Origin: Rhizobiaceae bacterium
Lineage (GTDB): Bacteria > Pseudomonadota > Alphaproteobacteria > Rhizobiales > Rhizobiaceae
Assembly: GCA_023953845.1 (NCBI GenBank)
Contig: JAMLJC010000001.1
Location: 3,978,501-4,042,500, forward strand
Reading direction: 5' to 3'
Length of the DNA: 64,000 nt
The position numbers and the translations under genes are program-made. Shown piece after piece: positions 7,821 to 15,108 of the stretch; position 1 is the stretch's first letter; each line of letters opens with the position of its first letter. The notes below the pieces were generated by a model. It had not been told where the DNA came from and ran no database searches. It saw only the letters and a list, made by a program, of their open reading frames with translations.

Positions 7821-8842
7821 TGGACGCCTTGTCTCTTCCCCGTCGTCCTCGCGGTCGCCTGAGTGCGACCGCAGAGGCCCAATACCAGGAGCGTCGCCGT
7901 GCATTCTGTGCGGCGATCCTCGAAATCCGGGCAAGGCTGGATTTTGCTATCAGCGCCCGTGGCTGGTGCTACCTTCTTGAGGAATACGGCCTCAACAAGG
8001 GCGACTTCGACGCCGCCGAGACGCTGATCAACGACTGCCGTAAGACCGGCGAGCTACCGCTCGACATCGCGGCGGAAGACGGCGCCCGGCGCTTTTCCAA
8101 CGTTGAGGTGCCGGATACGGAGACGCCGCAGGAAAGCGCATTGGACGTGCTCTCCTACGTCCAGCAGGCCCATGCCTATTACCGGCCCGTATCGTTCTGG
8201 ACGTACCAGTCCCGTTACGTCGAGATGCTGGTGGAGAAGATCGACCTGAAGAGCCTCTTCGAGCCGATCTGCGCCGAGTACCGCGTTCCCATCGCCAATG
8301 CGCGGGGTTCTGCCGACATCAACTCGCGGGCGGCCATGATGCGCCGCTTCGCCGAGCACGAGATGGAAGGCCGGCAGTGCGTCCTGCTCTATGCCGGTGA
8401 CTTCGACCCAGCGGGACTGCGCATTTCCGACTTCCTGCACAAGAATCTCGCCGACCTGTCGCGGGCGGTGGGGTGGAAGCCGGACAATCTCGTCATCGAC
8501 CGCTTCGGCCTCAATGCGGATTTCATCCGCGACCATGGGCTGACGTGGATCAACAACCTCGAGACAGGCAGCGGTGGGCGTCTCGATGATCCCCGCCATC
8601 CCGACCACGGCAAGGCCTATGTGCAGGACTACCTTGCGGAATTCGGAGCCCGGAAGGTCGAGGCCAACGCGCTTGTGACACGCGCCGAGGCAGGTCGCGA
8701 ACTCTGCCGCAGGGCGATCCTGAAATATGTCGATGACGGTTCGGCGGTTGAGGATTTCGAGGCCGCCACGGAAGCGATGCAGTCTCAGATGCAGGCCGAG
8801 GTCGCCAAGCTCCTCCTCCAGCATATCGGAGGTGTGTCTTGA
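7820..8842 (+). CDS. Toprim protein resembling the TopoVI-A/Spo11 core
   Basis: A 340-residue protein whose start overlaps the preceding stop as TGATG. YYRPVSFWTYQSRYVEMLVEK is followed by LLYAGDFDPAGLRIS near residues 189-203, an acidic DxDPxG motif like the metal-binding Toprim site of topoisomerase VI subunit A and Spo11. N-terminally, RGWCYLLEEYGLNKGDFDAAE may be the DNA-contacting helical part. I see no clear catalytic 5Y-CAP tyrosine context, so strand cleavage is not assured. Its place between SSB-like and primase-like genes points to a role in element DNA metabolism. Confidence 0.6.
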   Translation: MDALSLPRRPRGRLSATAEAQYQERRRAFCAAILEIRARLDFAISARGWCYLLEEYGLNKGDFDAAETLINDCRKTGELPLDIAAEDGARRFSNVEVPDTETPQESALDVLSYVQQAHAYYRPVSFWTYQSRYVEMLVEKIDLKSLFEPICAEYRVPIANARGSADINSRAAMMRRFAEHEMEGRQCVLLYAGDFDPAGLRISDFLHKNLADLSRAVGWKPDNLVIDRFGLNADFIRDHGLTWINNLETGSGGRLDDPRHPDHGKAYVQDYLAEFGARKVEANALVTRAEAGRELCRRAILKYVDDGSAVEDFEAATEAMQSQMQAEVAKLLLQHIGGVS

Positions 8843-9045
8843 GCAACGTCACCGCCTTCCGCATCATTGCCGTGGAGCGTCTGCGTCGTCCTGACGGCTG
8901 GTTCCTCGTCGTCATGAACGACGGCGCTGCGGATGAGTATTCCGCAGCGTGGGAAACCAGCGAACTCGCCTTCGCTGACGCTGATAGCCTGAAGCGCACC
9001 TATGCCCCGGCGATCATTCGCGACCGGACGGGAGGCGCGTCTTGA
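8839..9045 (+). CDS. Small unknown protein, TTG start
   Basis: A 68-residue product that begins at TTG in a TTGA overlap with the previous stop and follows GGAGGTG, a strong ribosome site. The sequence alternates strands and helices (FRIIAVERLRRPDGWFLVVM) and looks like a small folded alpha/beta protein. No family recognised. It is held in the operon by overlap with the next gene. Confidence 0.6.
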   Translation: MSNVTAFRIIAVERLRRPDGWFLVVMNDGAADEYSAAWETSELAFADADSLKRTYAPAIIRDRTGGAS

Positions 9046-9947
9046 TGGACATCCGCCATGCCGCTGATCTTCTTGGCGGGAAAGTCTTGTCCGGGCGCAT
9101 TCTCTGTCCCGGCCCCGGACATAGCCGTCACGACCGCTCCCTGTCCGTGCGCTTCGCCGCCGACGCACCGGATGGGTTCTTTGTCCAATCGTTCGCAAAC
9201 GATGACTGGCAGGCCTGCAAGGATCATGTCCGCCAGTTGCTCGGGCTGGAGCAGTTCCGGCCCGGCGAGCACCGCCCGGACGAGCGGGCGCGCTTCGAAC
9301 GCCCTGCCGAACCAACGGAGGACGAGAAGCGCAACAGGGAACGCGCCTTGGCAATCTGGGGCGAGACTGTTCCGATCCACGGCACCCCGGCCGAAACCTA
9401 TCTGGCGAGCCGCCGCGTACCGTATGAGGGGCCGGCGCTCCGGTGGCATCCTCGATGCCCCTTCGGCAAGGACCGCATCGGCTGCATGATCGCGCTGGTC
9501 CGCAACATCGTCACCGACGAGCCGCAGGCGATCCACAGGACGGCGATAGACCGGGACGGCAAGAAGCTCTCGCATCTCGGCTCCAACGGCCGGTTGACGC
9601 TGGCGCCGATCCGGGGCGGGGCCGTGAAGCTGAGCCCTGACGAAGACGTGACGACCGCGCTCGGCATTGGCGAGGGCATCGAGAGCGTCTTGTCGCTGCC
9701 GATTGTCGCCGATGCTCCCGGCCTGCCGGTGTGGTCGCTTCTGTCCGCCGGCCCGCTGGCTGCATTCCCTCCACGGCCCGGACTGCGCACTGTCTGGTTT
9801 GCCATGGACCATGACGCCGCCGGCATTGCGGCGACGGGCGAGGCGTCCGCTCGCCTCGCTTCTCACAACATCGACACCATCATCGTTGCGCCGAACGCGG
9901 CTGGCGACGACCTGAACGACAAGGTGAAAGCCCATGCTGAAGTTTGA
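9045..9947 (+). CDS. Toprim-domain primase-like protein
   Basis: A 300-residue protein with a CHC2-like N-terminal region that keeps little of the zinc site (GRILCPGPGHSRHDRSLSV) and a C-terminal Toprim domain: catalytic Glu in LGIGEGIES near residue 208 and the DxD-like FAMDHDAAG near 253. It belongs with the DUF7146/Toprim_3 proteins of phages and plasmids and should make primers together with the DUF3987 protein that follows. The ATG at 9045 lies 9 nt after GGGAGG. It overlaps the next gene by 14 nt. Confidence 0.82.
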   Translation: MDIRHAADLLGGKVLSGRILCPGPGHSRHDRSLSVRFAADAPDGFFVQSFANDDWQACKDHVRQLLGLEQFRPGEHRPDERARFERPAEPTEDEKRNRERALAIWGETVPIHGTPAETYLASRRVPYEGPALRWHPRCPFGKDRIGCMIALVRNIVTDEPQAIHRTAIDRDGKKLSHLGSNGRLTLAPIRGGAVKLSPDEDVTTALGIGEGIESVLSLPIVADAPGLPVWSLLSAGPLAAFPPRPGLRTVWFAMDHDAAGIAATGEASARLASHNIDTIIVAPNAAGDDLNDKVKAHAEV

Positions 9948-11487
9948 GACGAACCCCGCCGATCTGCCCAAGGTCGAAGGTGTGACGATGCTGCGCAGCG
10001 CGCTCGATCACGCCTTGCCCGGCAACTGGCCCGAGCCTGATATGCGCTATCTCCGCGCCGATCTGCCGGAGCCGCCCGCCTTGCCGCTCGATGACGTGTT
10101 CTCCAAGGGCTGGACGAAATGGATTCGCGCCGCCGCCGAGGCCAAGGGCGCACCCGCCGATTATGTGGTGGCCGCCGTGCTGGCGGTGTGCGGATCGCTG
10201 ATCGGCAACACCCGATGGGTATCTCCATGGCAGGGCTGGGCCGAGCCGCCTATTCTGTGGAGCGTCGTTGTCGGCAATCCCTCTGCCAACAAGTCCCCGG
10301 CTCTCGACGCGGTGTTGATCCCGCTGAAGCAGGCCGAGCGGCGTATCCGCGACAGGGACCAGACCGCCCTCTCGGAATGGAGGAGCAAGGCGGAGGTCGC
10401 CAAGCTCGCAGAGAGCGCATGGAAGGAATCGGTCAAGGCGGCGATCAAGGCCGGCGAAGAACCGCCCCCGAGGCCGGATAGCGCCAATGCCGGCCCAGAA
10501 CCGTTCCTGACCCGTCTGTCGGTGTCCGACACTACGATTGAGCGCCTGGCCGTCATCCTGTCCCATCAGCCGCGCGGCACGCTGCTTGCCCGTGACGAGC
10601 TTGCGGGATGGCTTATGGGGATGACGCGGTATTCCGGGGGCGGCTCGGATCGTCCCTTCTGGCTGGAGGCGTATGGCGGGCGCGGCTACACCGTCGAACG
10701 CATGGGCCGCGAGAACGTCTATGTCGAGCGCCTGTCCGTCGCCGTCGTCGGCGGCATTCAGCCTGACCGGCTCCGCAGTCTTCTGACGAAAACGGATGAC
10801 GACGGCCTTCTTGCTCGCTTTCTGCCGATCTGGCCGCATCCGGCGCCGATCAAGCGGCCGAGCCTGTTCTACGACGAAGCGTTCGTTGAAAGCGCCATCA
10901 CGCGGCTGCTGACGCTGAAGATGCCTGTCGATGAGGAAGGCTGCGAGCGTCCATGGTTTGTCCACTTCTCCGACGATGCTCGCCGGCTCCTCGATAGTTT
11001 CCGCGAAACCGTCCGCGAATGGGAAGCCGGGACGGAAGGCCTGCTGCTTTCCTTCATAGGCAAGCTGCCCGGCATGGCCGCCCGTCTGTCTCTGGTTCTG
11101 GCGCATCTCGAATGGGCATCGGGCGAGGCGGACGAGCCGGGCGAAATCACGCTGGAGCAATTTGCCAAGGCCGCGCACCTCGTTGAGGAATATCTGCTGC
11201 CGATGGCGCGCCGCGCCTATGCTGACGCGTCTGTTCCGGCGGCTGAGCGGGCTGCCAGACGCCTTGTTGCGCTGATCCGCGAAGCAGGCTGGCAGGAGTT
11301 CACAACCCGGCAGGTGCTTCGATACGAACGCAATGGGCTCAGCACCTCCGAGGAGATGGCCCCGGTTCTGAAATTGCTTGAAGATGCAGAGGTCATCCGG
11401 CCAGCAGAAGCCTCGTCTGGTCCGAAGGGCGGGAGGCCGGCTCGCGCGTTCAATGTCAACCCGAGCCTCCATAGGAGGCAGTCATGA
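9934..11487 (+). CDS. DUF3987 replicative helicase/primase-like protein
   Basis: A 517-residue DUF3987 protein, probably the element's replicative helicase. The Walker A-like loop GNPSANKSPALD lies near residue 115 and a Walker B-like LLARDELAGWLMG near 213; VAVVGGIQPDRLR and DGLLARFLPIWP are further family blocks. The C-terminal winged region (FTTRQVLRYERNGLSTSEEM) may bind DNA. Paired with the Toprim gene upstream, it makes a P4-like replication unit without an obvious origin-binding initiator. Confidence 0.85.
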   Translation: MLKFETNPADLPKVEGVTMLRSALDHALPGNWPEPDMRYLRADLPEPPALPLDDVFSKGWTKWIRAAAEAKGAPADYVVAAVLAVCGSLIGNTRWVSPWQGWAEPPILWSVVVGNPSANKSPALDAVLIPLKQAERRIRDRDQTALSEWRSKAEVAKLAESAWKESVKAAIKAGEEPPPRPDSANAGPEPFLTRLSVSDTTIERLAVILSHQPRGTLLARDELAGWLMGMTRYSGGGSDRPFWLEAYGGRGYTVERMGRENVYVERLSVAVVGGIQPDRLRSLLTKTDDDGLLARFLPIWPHPAPIKRPSLFYDEAFVESAITRLLTLKMPVDEEGCERPWFVHFSDDARRLLDSFRETVREWEAGTEGLLLSFIGKLPGMAARLSLVLAHLEWASGEADEPGEITLEQFAKAAHLVEEYLLPMARRAYADASVPAAERAARRLVALIREAGWQEFTTRQVLRYERNGLSTSEEMAPVLKLLEDAEVIRPAEASSGPKGGRPARAFNVNPSLHRRQS

Positions 11488-11927
11488 GCCGCTGGCTTCA
11501 GGCCGCGAAATCGGCCTCTACCCTAAAAGACAAAACCGACAAAACCGACAAAACCGCCGGTGATACGACGCCACCAGCGCTGAAACTAACGCGCGAAGGG
11601 GTTTTGTCGGTTAAGTCGGTTTTGTCGGATGCAGGAGGGTCTATCAGCCCGGTCGCTCGTCCGCCGGTCGCCCCGGCAGTTTCCGCCGCCGATCCTGAGC
11701 CCGTCACCGTCCAAAAATCCGACGCTGAACTCTATGCCGAGGCGCTCCGGCGGATTCAGCCCTGCGGTTATGGTCCCGTGGCCGCGTTTCTCGGCTGGGG
11801 CATGACGCGCGCCGCGAACGCGGAAACCGTCCTGCGGGAGGCGGGACGCATTCGCTACGACCACACCGGCAGGGGCGTCTTTGTCGACGGTCCTATTCCG
11901 TCGCAGCCGACAGGAGAGAGATCATGA
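11484..11927 (+). CDS. Unknown operon protein containing a DKT repeat
   Basis: A 147-residue product coupled by ATGA overlaps on both sides. Residues 16-24 are the repeated tripeptide DKTDKTDKT, encoded by a 9-bp tandem repeat that pairs with a later inverted copy to form a long hairpin inside the gene. The N-terminal half is low-complexity Pro/Ala-rich. The C-terminal half (AEALRRIQPCGYGPVAAFLGWGMTRAANAE) may be a winged-helix domain. The function is unknown; the repeat is treated as a separate feature. Confidence 0.65.
   Translation: MSRWLQAAKSASTLKDKTDKTDKTAGDTTPPALKLTREGVLSVKSVLSDAGGSISPVARPPVAPAVSAADPEPVTVQKSDAELYAEALRRIQPCGYGPVAAFLGWGMTRAANAETVLREAGRIRYDHTGRGVFVDGPIPSQPTGERS
11529..11626. 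repeat. 9-bp-period repeats forming a 26-bp-arm hairpin inside a gene
   Basis: Three GACAAAACC units start at 11529, 11538 and 11547. The inverted GTCGG array at 11601-11626 pairs with 11529-11554 at 24 of 26 positions around a 46-nt loop. The 30 bases 11599-11628 recur exactly at 32270-32299. The 9-bp period keeps the reading frame, so both arms are translated (DKTDKTDKT and LSVKSVLSD). Confidence 0.75.
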
Positions 11928-12166
11928 ATATGGCCCCGGAAGGCACCTTCAAAACCTTCAAAACCTCCTTCGCCGCAGCCGCCGAGCGCGTGCTGGCGTC
12001 CGCCTCCGCGTCCTACGAGCGGGCGCTCGCGGATCAGCAGCGCGACATCGCACAGGCCGCAGCGACCAAGGGCCATCTCGGCGACGGGTATTGGAAACCG
12101 GCCCATGCTGCCCGTCTCCGCTATCTCGCCGCGCTCGCGGTCATTGAGGCCGTCAATGAAGGCTGA
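11924..12166 (+). CDS. Small protein with FKT repeat
   Basis: An 80-residue product in ATGA overlap with the previous gene and preceded by CAGGAGAG. Residues 9-14 are FKTFKT, coded by a 9-bp repeat; the surrounding 24 bases (11942-11965) recur inverted at 32445-32468 with one mismatch. The rest is an alanine-rich helix ending in YLAALAVIEAVNEG. No family recognised. Confidence 0.6.
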   Translation: MNMAPEGTFKTFKTSFAAAAERVLASASASYERALADQQRDIAQAAATKGHLGDGYWKPAHAARLRYLAALAVIEAVNEG

Positions 12167-12368
12167 AGGACCGATTTCGCTTACTGTTGCCGCACGCCGT
12201 GCCGGCAAGACCCCGGAGACGATAGCCAACTGGTGCCGTCGTTACGGCATCGGCAAGCAGCTTCACCCCAAGGCGCCGTGGCGCGTCGATCCGGTCGCCC
12301 TTCAGTTTGTCATCGAGGGCGATGCGGAGGGGCTGGAGGCATATCTGACGAGCCGGAGTGCCGCGTGA
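12156..12368 (+). CDS. Small helix-turn-helix protein
   Basis: A 70-residue MerR/excisionase-like DNA-binding protein: SLTVAARRAGKTPETIANWCRRYGIGKQL is the helix-turn-helix and WRVDPVALQFVIEG the following wing. The ATG at 12156 overlaps the previous gene's end by 11 nt and has GAGG 7 nt upstream. It closes the replication operon; a 70-bp gap follows. Confidence 0.72.
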   Translation: MKAEGPISLTVAARRAGKTPETIANWCRRYGIGKQLHPKAPWRVDPVALQFVIEGDAEGLEAYLTSRSAA

Positions 12369-12438
12369 ACTGGCAGACGCATAAAATGCGCAATACCAAC
12401 TTTCGAATGCTTCAACCGGGGCGTGGGATACTGTCCCC

Positions 12439-12762
12439 ATGGCACGCTATCGCTACCGGTCGCATCGCTCCGCAGGCAGTCACATCATCAACGCGACCAT
12501 AGCCGGTTTGGCTGCTCTCGCCATTGGCGGATTCTTCTACGATACCGAAGATGGTTTTTCCCCCTCTGCGCTCAGCGCTTCGCTTCCCGATTCCGGTTGC
12601 GACATCAAGGGCAACATCAGCATCAACAGCGGCGACCGCATCTATCATATGCCGGGGCAGGAATGGTACGAGGAAACCCGCATTCGGCCGGAGTATGGCG
12701 AGCGCTGGTTCTGCTCCGAAGCTGAAGCGCAAAAAGCCGGATGGCGTCGCGCCGGCCGGTAA
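12439..12762 (+). CDS. Small membrane-anchored or exported protein, sunset-type domain
   Basis: A 107-residue protein with a hydrophobic segment (NATIAGLAALAIGGFF, near residues 18-33) and a C-terminal CDIKGNISINSGDRIYHMPG block followed by GERWFCSEAEAQKAGWRRA. That block is common at the end of secreted thermonuclease-like proteins, but no nuclease domain is present here. The two cysteines fit an exported location. It lies at the junction between the replication and virion-like modules. Confidence 0.7.
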   Translation: MARYRYRSHRSAGSHIINATIAGLAALAIGGFFYDTEDGFSPSALSASLPDSGCDIKGNISINSGDRIYHMPGQEWYEETRIRPEYGERWFCSEAEAQKAGWRRAGR

Positions 12763-12818
12763 GGCTTTCATATCCTCACGTTCTTACAAAGGCGGCGCCA
12801 GCGTCGCACCATCCAGGA

Positions 12819-13037
12819 ATGAACCTGTTGATCGCCGCCTTGGCACTGCTGGCCGCATGGCCTGCCACGATTGTCCTTCACCGAGGGCTGAGGGCCGGAC
12901 GCTTCGCAACGCGCGGGGTCGTGGTCCGTCGCGCCGAGAAGCCTATCCAATTCGCTGCGATTGCCGGGCTGTATTTGTTCGCACTTGCTCTGCTGATCGT
13001 CGCGGCCGTCATCGCGACAATTCCGATGCTTCGGTAG
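12819..13037 (+). CDS. Small membrane protein, two predicted helices
   Basis: A 72-residue product with hydrophobic segments at about residues 2-20 (LLIAALALLAAWPATIVL) and 44-68 (FAAIAGLYLFALALLIVAAV), separated by a basic loop. Two helices with a short basic loop recall class II holins, and a peptidoglycan hydrolase is encoded downstream, but size and topology alone cannot show that. The ribosome site is weak (CCAGGA). Confidence 0.55.
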   Translation: MNLLIAALALLAAWPATIVLHRGLRAGRFATRGVVVRRAEKPIQFAAIAGLYLFALALLIVAAVIATIPMLR

Positions 13038-13190
13038 CCGGAGTGTTCTCGCGCTTGCCGCCGGCTTCGATTATGCCGGATGATTTCGGTAAACCCCGCT
13101 AACCCTTGATGTTTTTGGTCTTTCTGATGGTCGCGTGATTGTGCCGCGCGGCTGACCGGGTAAGCCTCTCCGAAAGAAAGGAGAGCTGCC

Positions 13191-13346
13191 ATGCGTGCCA
13201 ATGTCGGAATGTCTGATCGCATTCGGTTCGGACTGTTCTTCGAGGAAAAGCAGATCATCGCCGAGGCCGCCGCGCGTCGCGGCCTGAGCATCGCCGAGTT
13301 TGTCCGTCAGTCCGCCATCACCGCAGCCGCGAAGGTGGCCGCCTGA
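13191..13346 (+). CDS. Ribbon-helix-helix-like protein (51 aa)
   Basis: A 51-residue gene starting after GGAG. RIRFGLFFEEKQIIAEAAAR followed by RGLSIAEFVRQSAI is the strand-helix-helix pattern of DUF1778/CopG-like DNA-binding proteins. Antitoxins of this type usually precede an acetyltransferase toxin, but no such gene follows; instead there is a TGATG overlap with the next operon gene. It is therefore more likely a regulator of the virion-like operon. Confidence 0.68.
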   Translation: MRANVGMSDRIRFGLFFEEKQIIAEAAARRGLSIAEFVRQSAITAAAKVAA

Positions 13347-13552
13347 TGGGCTACACCGCCGCTCCTCCCGCCACATTGATGCAGGTCTGGCGTCTTCATC
13401 GCCATGAGTGCCGGCCCATCGGCAAGCTGGTGGCGGAGGCGCGCGACGGTTCACTCTCGGGCGTCGCTCCGGCCCCGTCCGGCCATGGTTTCATCGTCAC
13501 CAACAGGAAGCAGGCGCTCGCGGCGATGCTCAAGAAGAAGGAAGCCGCCTGA
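13346..13552 (+). CDS. Small unknown protein
   Basis: A 68-residue product tied to its neighbours by TGATG overlaps at both ends. The sequence (LMQVWRLHRHECRPIGKLVAEAR then GFIVTNRKQALAAMLKKKEAA) looks like a compact alpha/beta fold with a basic tail. No family recognised. The overlaps and operon position support expression. Confidence 0.62.
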   Translation: MGYTAAPPATLMQVWRLHRHECRPIGKLVAEARDGSLSGVAPAPSGHGFIVTNRKQALAAMLKKKEAA

Positions 13553-15108
13553 TGGCCAGCTTTATGGACGTTCTCAACGAAATCGACTCGCAGGCGCTGA
13601 ATTACTTCCCGCCGGCCCCGTCCATGCCCAACAACACCATGGGCGGACTCGGCGGGCTCGGCGGCTTTCGCGGCTGGTTGCAGCAGCCCGGCGTCAGCAA
13701 CGCATTGCAGGCCATTGGCTCGTCGCTGCTGACGAGCCCGCGCAACAACCCGTTGCAGAACATGCCGCAGTTCCTGGATGCCTATAACAGCCGGTATCAG
13801 AAGCAGCAGGAAGGCCTCCGCGACCGCAACGCCATCAAGCGCGTGCTGATGCAGTACGGCGCATCGGAGCAGGAGGCGGAGCAGCTTTCCTACAACAGCA
13901 ACGCCGCCGAGCTGTGGCTGAAGCAACGCACCAACCAGAAGAGCCTTGAGGCGGACAAGGCGTTCAACGACAGCCTCGCCGGCATCGGGCAGGGAGGTAC
14001 GGGAACATCGGATGACCCTTTCACGGGGAGTGTAGATGCCCCGGTTTCGGGCGCGCTGATCGACCGGCGGCCCCTGTCCTCCATTGCCACGGACCCCTCG
14101 GCCGAACGCCGGCAGGTCGCGCAGGCAGATGATATCGCGTTGCCGGGCGCTGGATCGGGAACGCTGGAACAGCTTTACAGCCGCCGGGATGCCTACGTGA
14201 ATCTGGCCCGGAACACCAGGAACGCGGAGCAGCTTTCGAAGCTGAAGGTCTTCATCGACAACATCGACGCGAAGATCGAGCGCGAGGAAGAACGCATCAA
14301 GCCCACGGAATCGCTGCGGGAGCTTGCCGCCATCAACCAGCAGCGCGAGGAACAGGGCCTTCCCCGGTATCGGCTCGATGAGTGGCAGCAGTTGAAGGCG
14401 AGGTCCGGCGCCACGAACATCGATATGAAAGGTCCGTCGAAATACGACGAGACGTACAACACCGAGATGGCCAAGCGGGCCATCGGCATCGAGGACGCCG
14501 CCACCACGGCACGGAAGCAACTTGGCACGCTGAAGCTGATGGAGAAAGCGGTAGCCGATCCGGGCTTCTACAGCGGCACGGGAGCGGGACAGGTTGCCAA
14601 TCTGAAGCGCATGGCAACCAGCCTCGGCCTGCCCGGCGCGGACGGCATCGACAGCACCGAGGCGTTCAACGCCTTGTCGAAGCAGGCCGCGCTCGATGCC
14701 ATGGGCGGCTCGCTCGGCACGGGTTTCTCGAATGCGGATCGCAGCTTCGTGGAGGAGCAGGTTCCGAACTTAGCCAACACCAAGGCGGGCAATCAGGCGC
14801 TCATCCGCATCCAGCGGGCCATGGCGGAGCGCCAGCTTCAGATTGCCGAGTTCGCGCGCAAGTACGCCAACCTCAACGAGGGCCGTCTGGACGGGCAGTT
14901 CTATCAGGGTCTCGCCGAATGGGCGGAGGATAATCCGCTGTTTGGCGACGGAACGGGCTTCTTCGCCGACGACGGAAGGCAGAACCGGGCCGGCGGCGGT
15001 TCCGGCCGCGCCGGCAGCGCCACGGGACCATCCCGGCAGCGGGCGACCAATCCGAACACGGGCGAAACCGTCGAGTGGGACGGCACGCAATGGAGGCCGG
15101 TACAGTGA
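13552..15108 (+). CDS. Phage ejection/internal-virion-like protein (518 aa)
   Basis: A 518-residue helical protein. The N terminus carries MGGLGGLGGFRGWLQQPG, then long Gln/Glu/Arg-rich helices (residues about 75-280). Near residues 385-460, GFSNADRSFVEEQVPNLANT and a following GN, then EFARKYANLNEGRLDGQFYQG, resemble a block of podovirus injection-type proteins. It ends in a short VEWDGTQWRPVQ motif common at the C terminus of phage virion proteins. The first ATG overlaps the upstream stop as TGATG. Virion role is inferred from composition and context. Confidence 0.6.
   Translation: MASFMDVLNEIDSQALNYFPPAPSMPNNTMGGLGGLGGFRGWLQQPGVSNALQAIGSSLLTSPRNNPLQNMPQFLDAYNSRYQKQQEGLRDRNAIKRVLMQYGASEQEAEQLSYNSNAAELWLKQRTNQKSLEADKAFNDSLAGIGQGGTGTSDDPFTGSVDAPVSGALIDRRPLSSIATDPSAERRQVAQADDIALPGAGSGTLEQLYSRRDAYVNLARNTRNAEQLSKLKVFIDNIDAKIEREEERIKPTESLRELAAINQQREEQGLPRYRLDEWQQLKARSGATNIDMKGPSKYDETYNTEMAKRAIGIEDAATTARKQLGTLKLMEKAVADPGFYSGTGAGQVANLKRMATSLGLPGADGIDSTEAFNALSKQAALDAMGGSLGTGFSNADRSFVEEQVPNLANTKAGNQALIRIQRAMAERQLQIAEFARKYANLNEGRLDGQFYQGLAEWAEDNPLFGDGTGFFADDGRQNRAGGGSGRAGSATGPSRQRATNPNTGETVEWDGTQWRPVQ

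Noticed and set aside
11529..11628. CRISPR array
   Set aside because: The units are 9-bp contiguous repeats without spacers, and no cas genes occur in the window.
13191..13552. Toxin-antitoxin pair (RHH protein with the following small gene)
   Set aside because: The second protein has no acetyltransferase or RelE/PIN character, and both are welded into the virion-like operon by overlaps.
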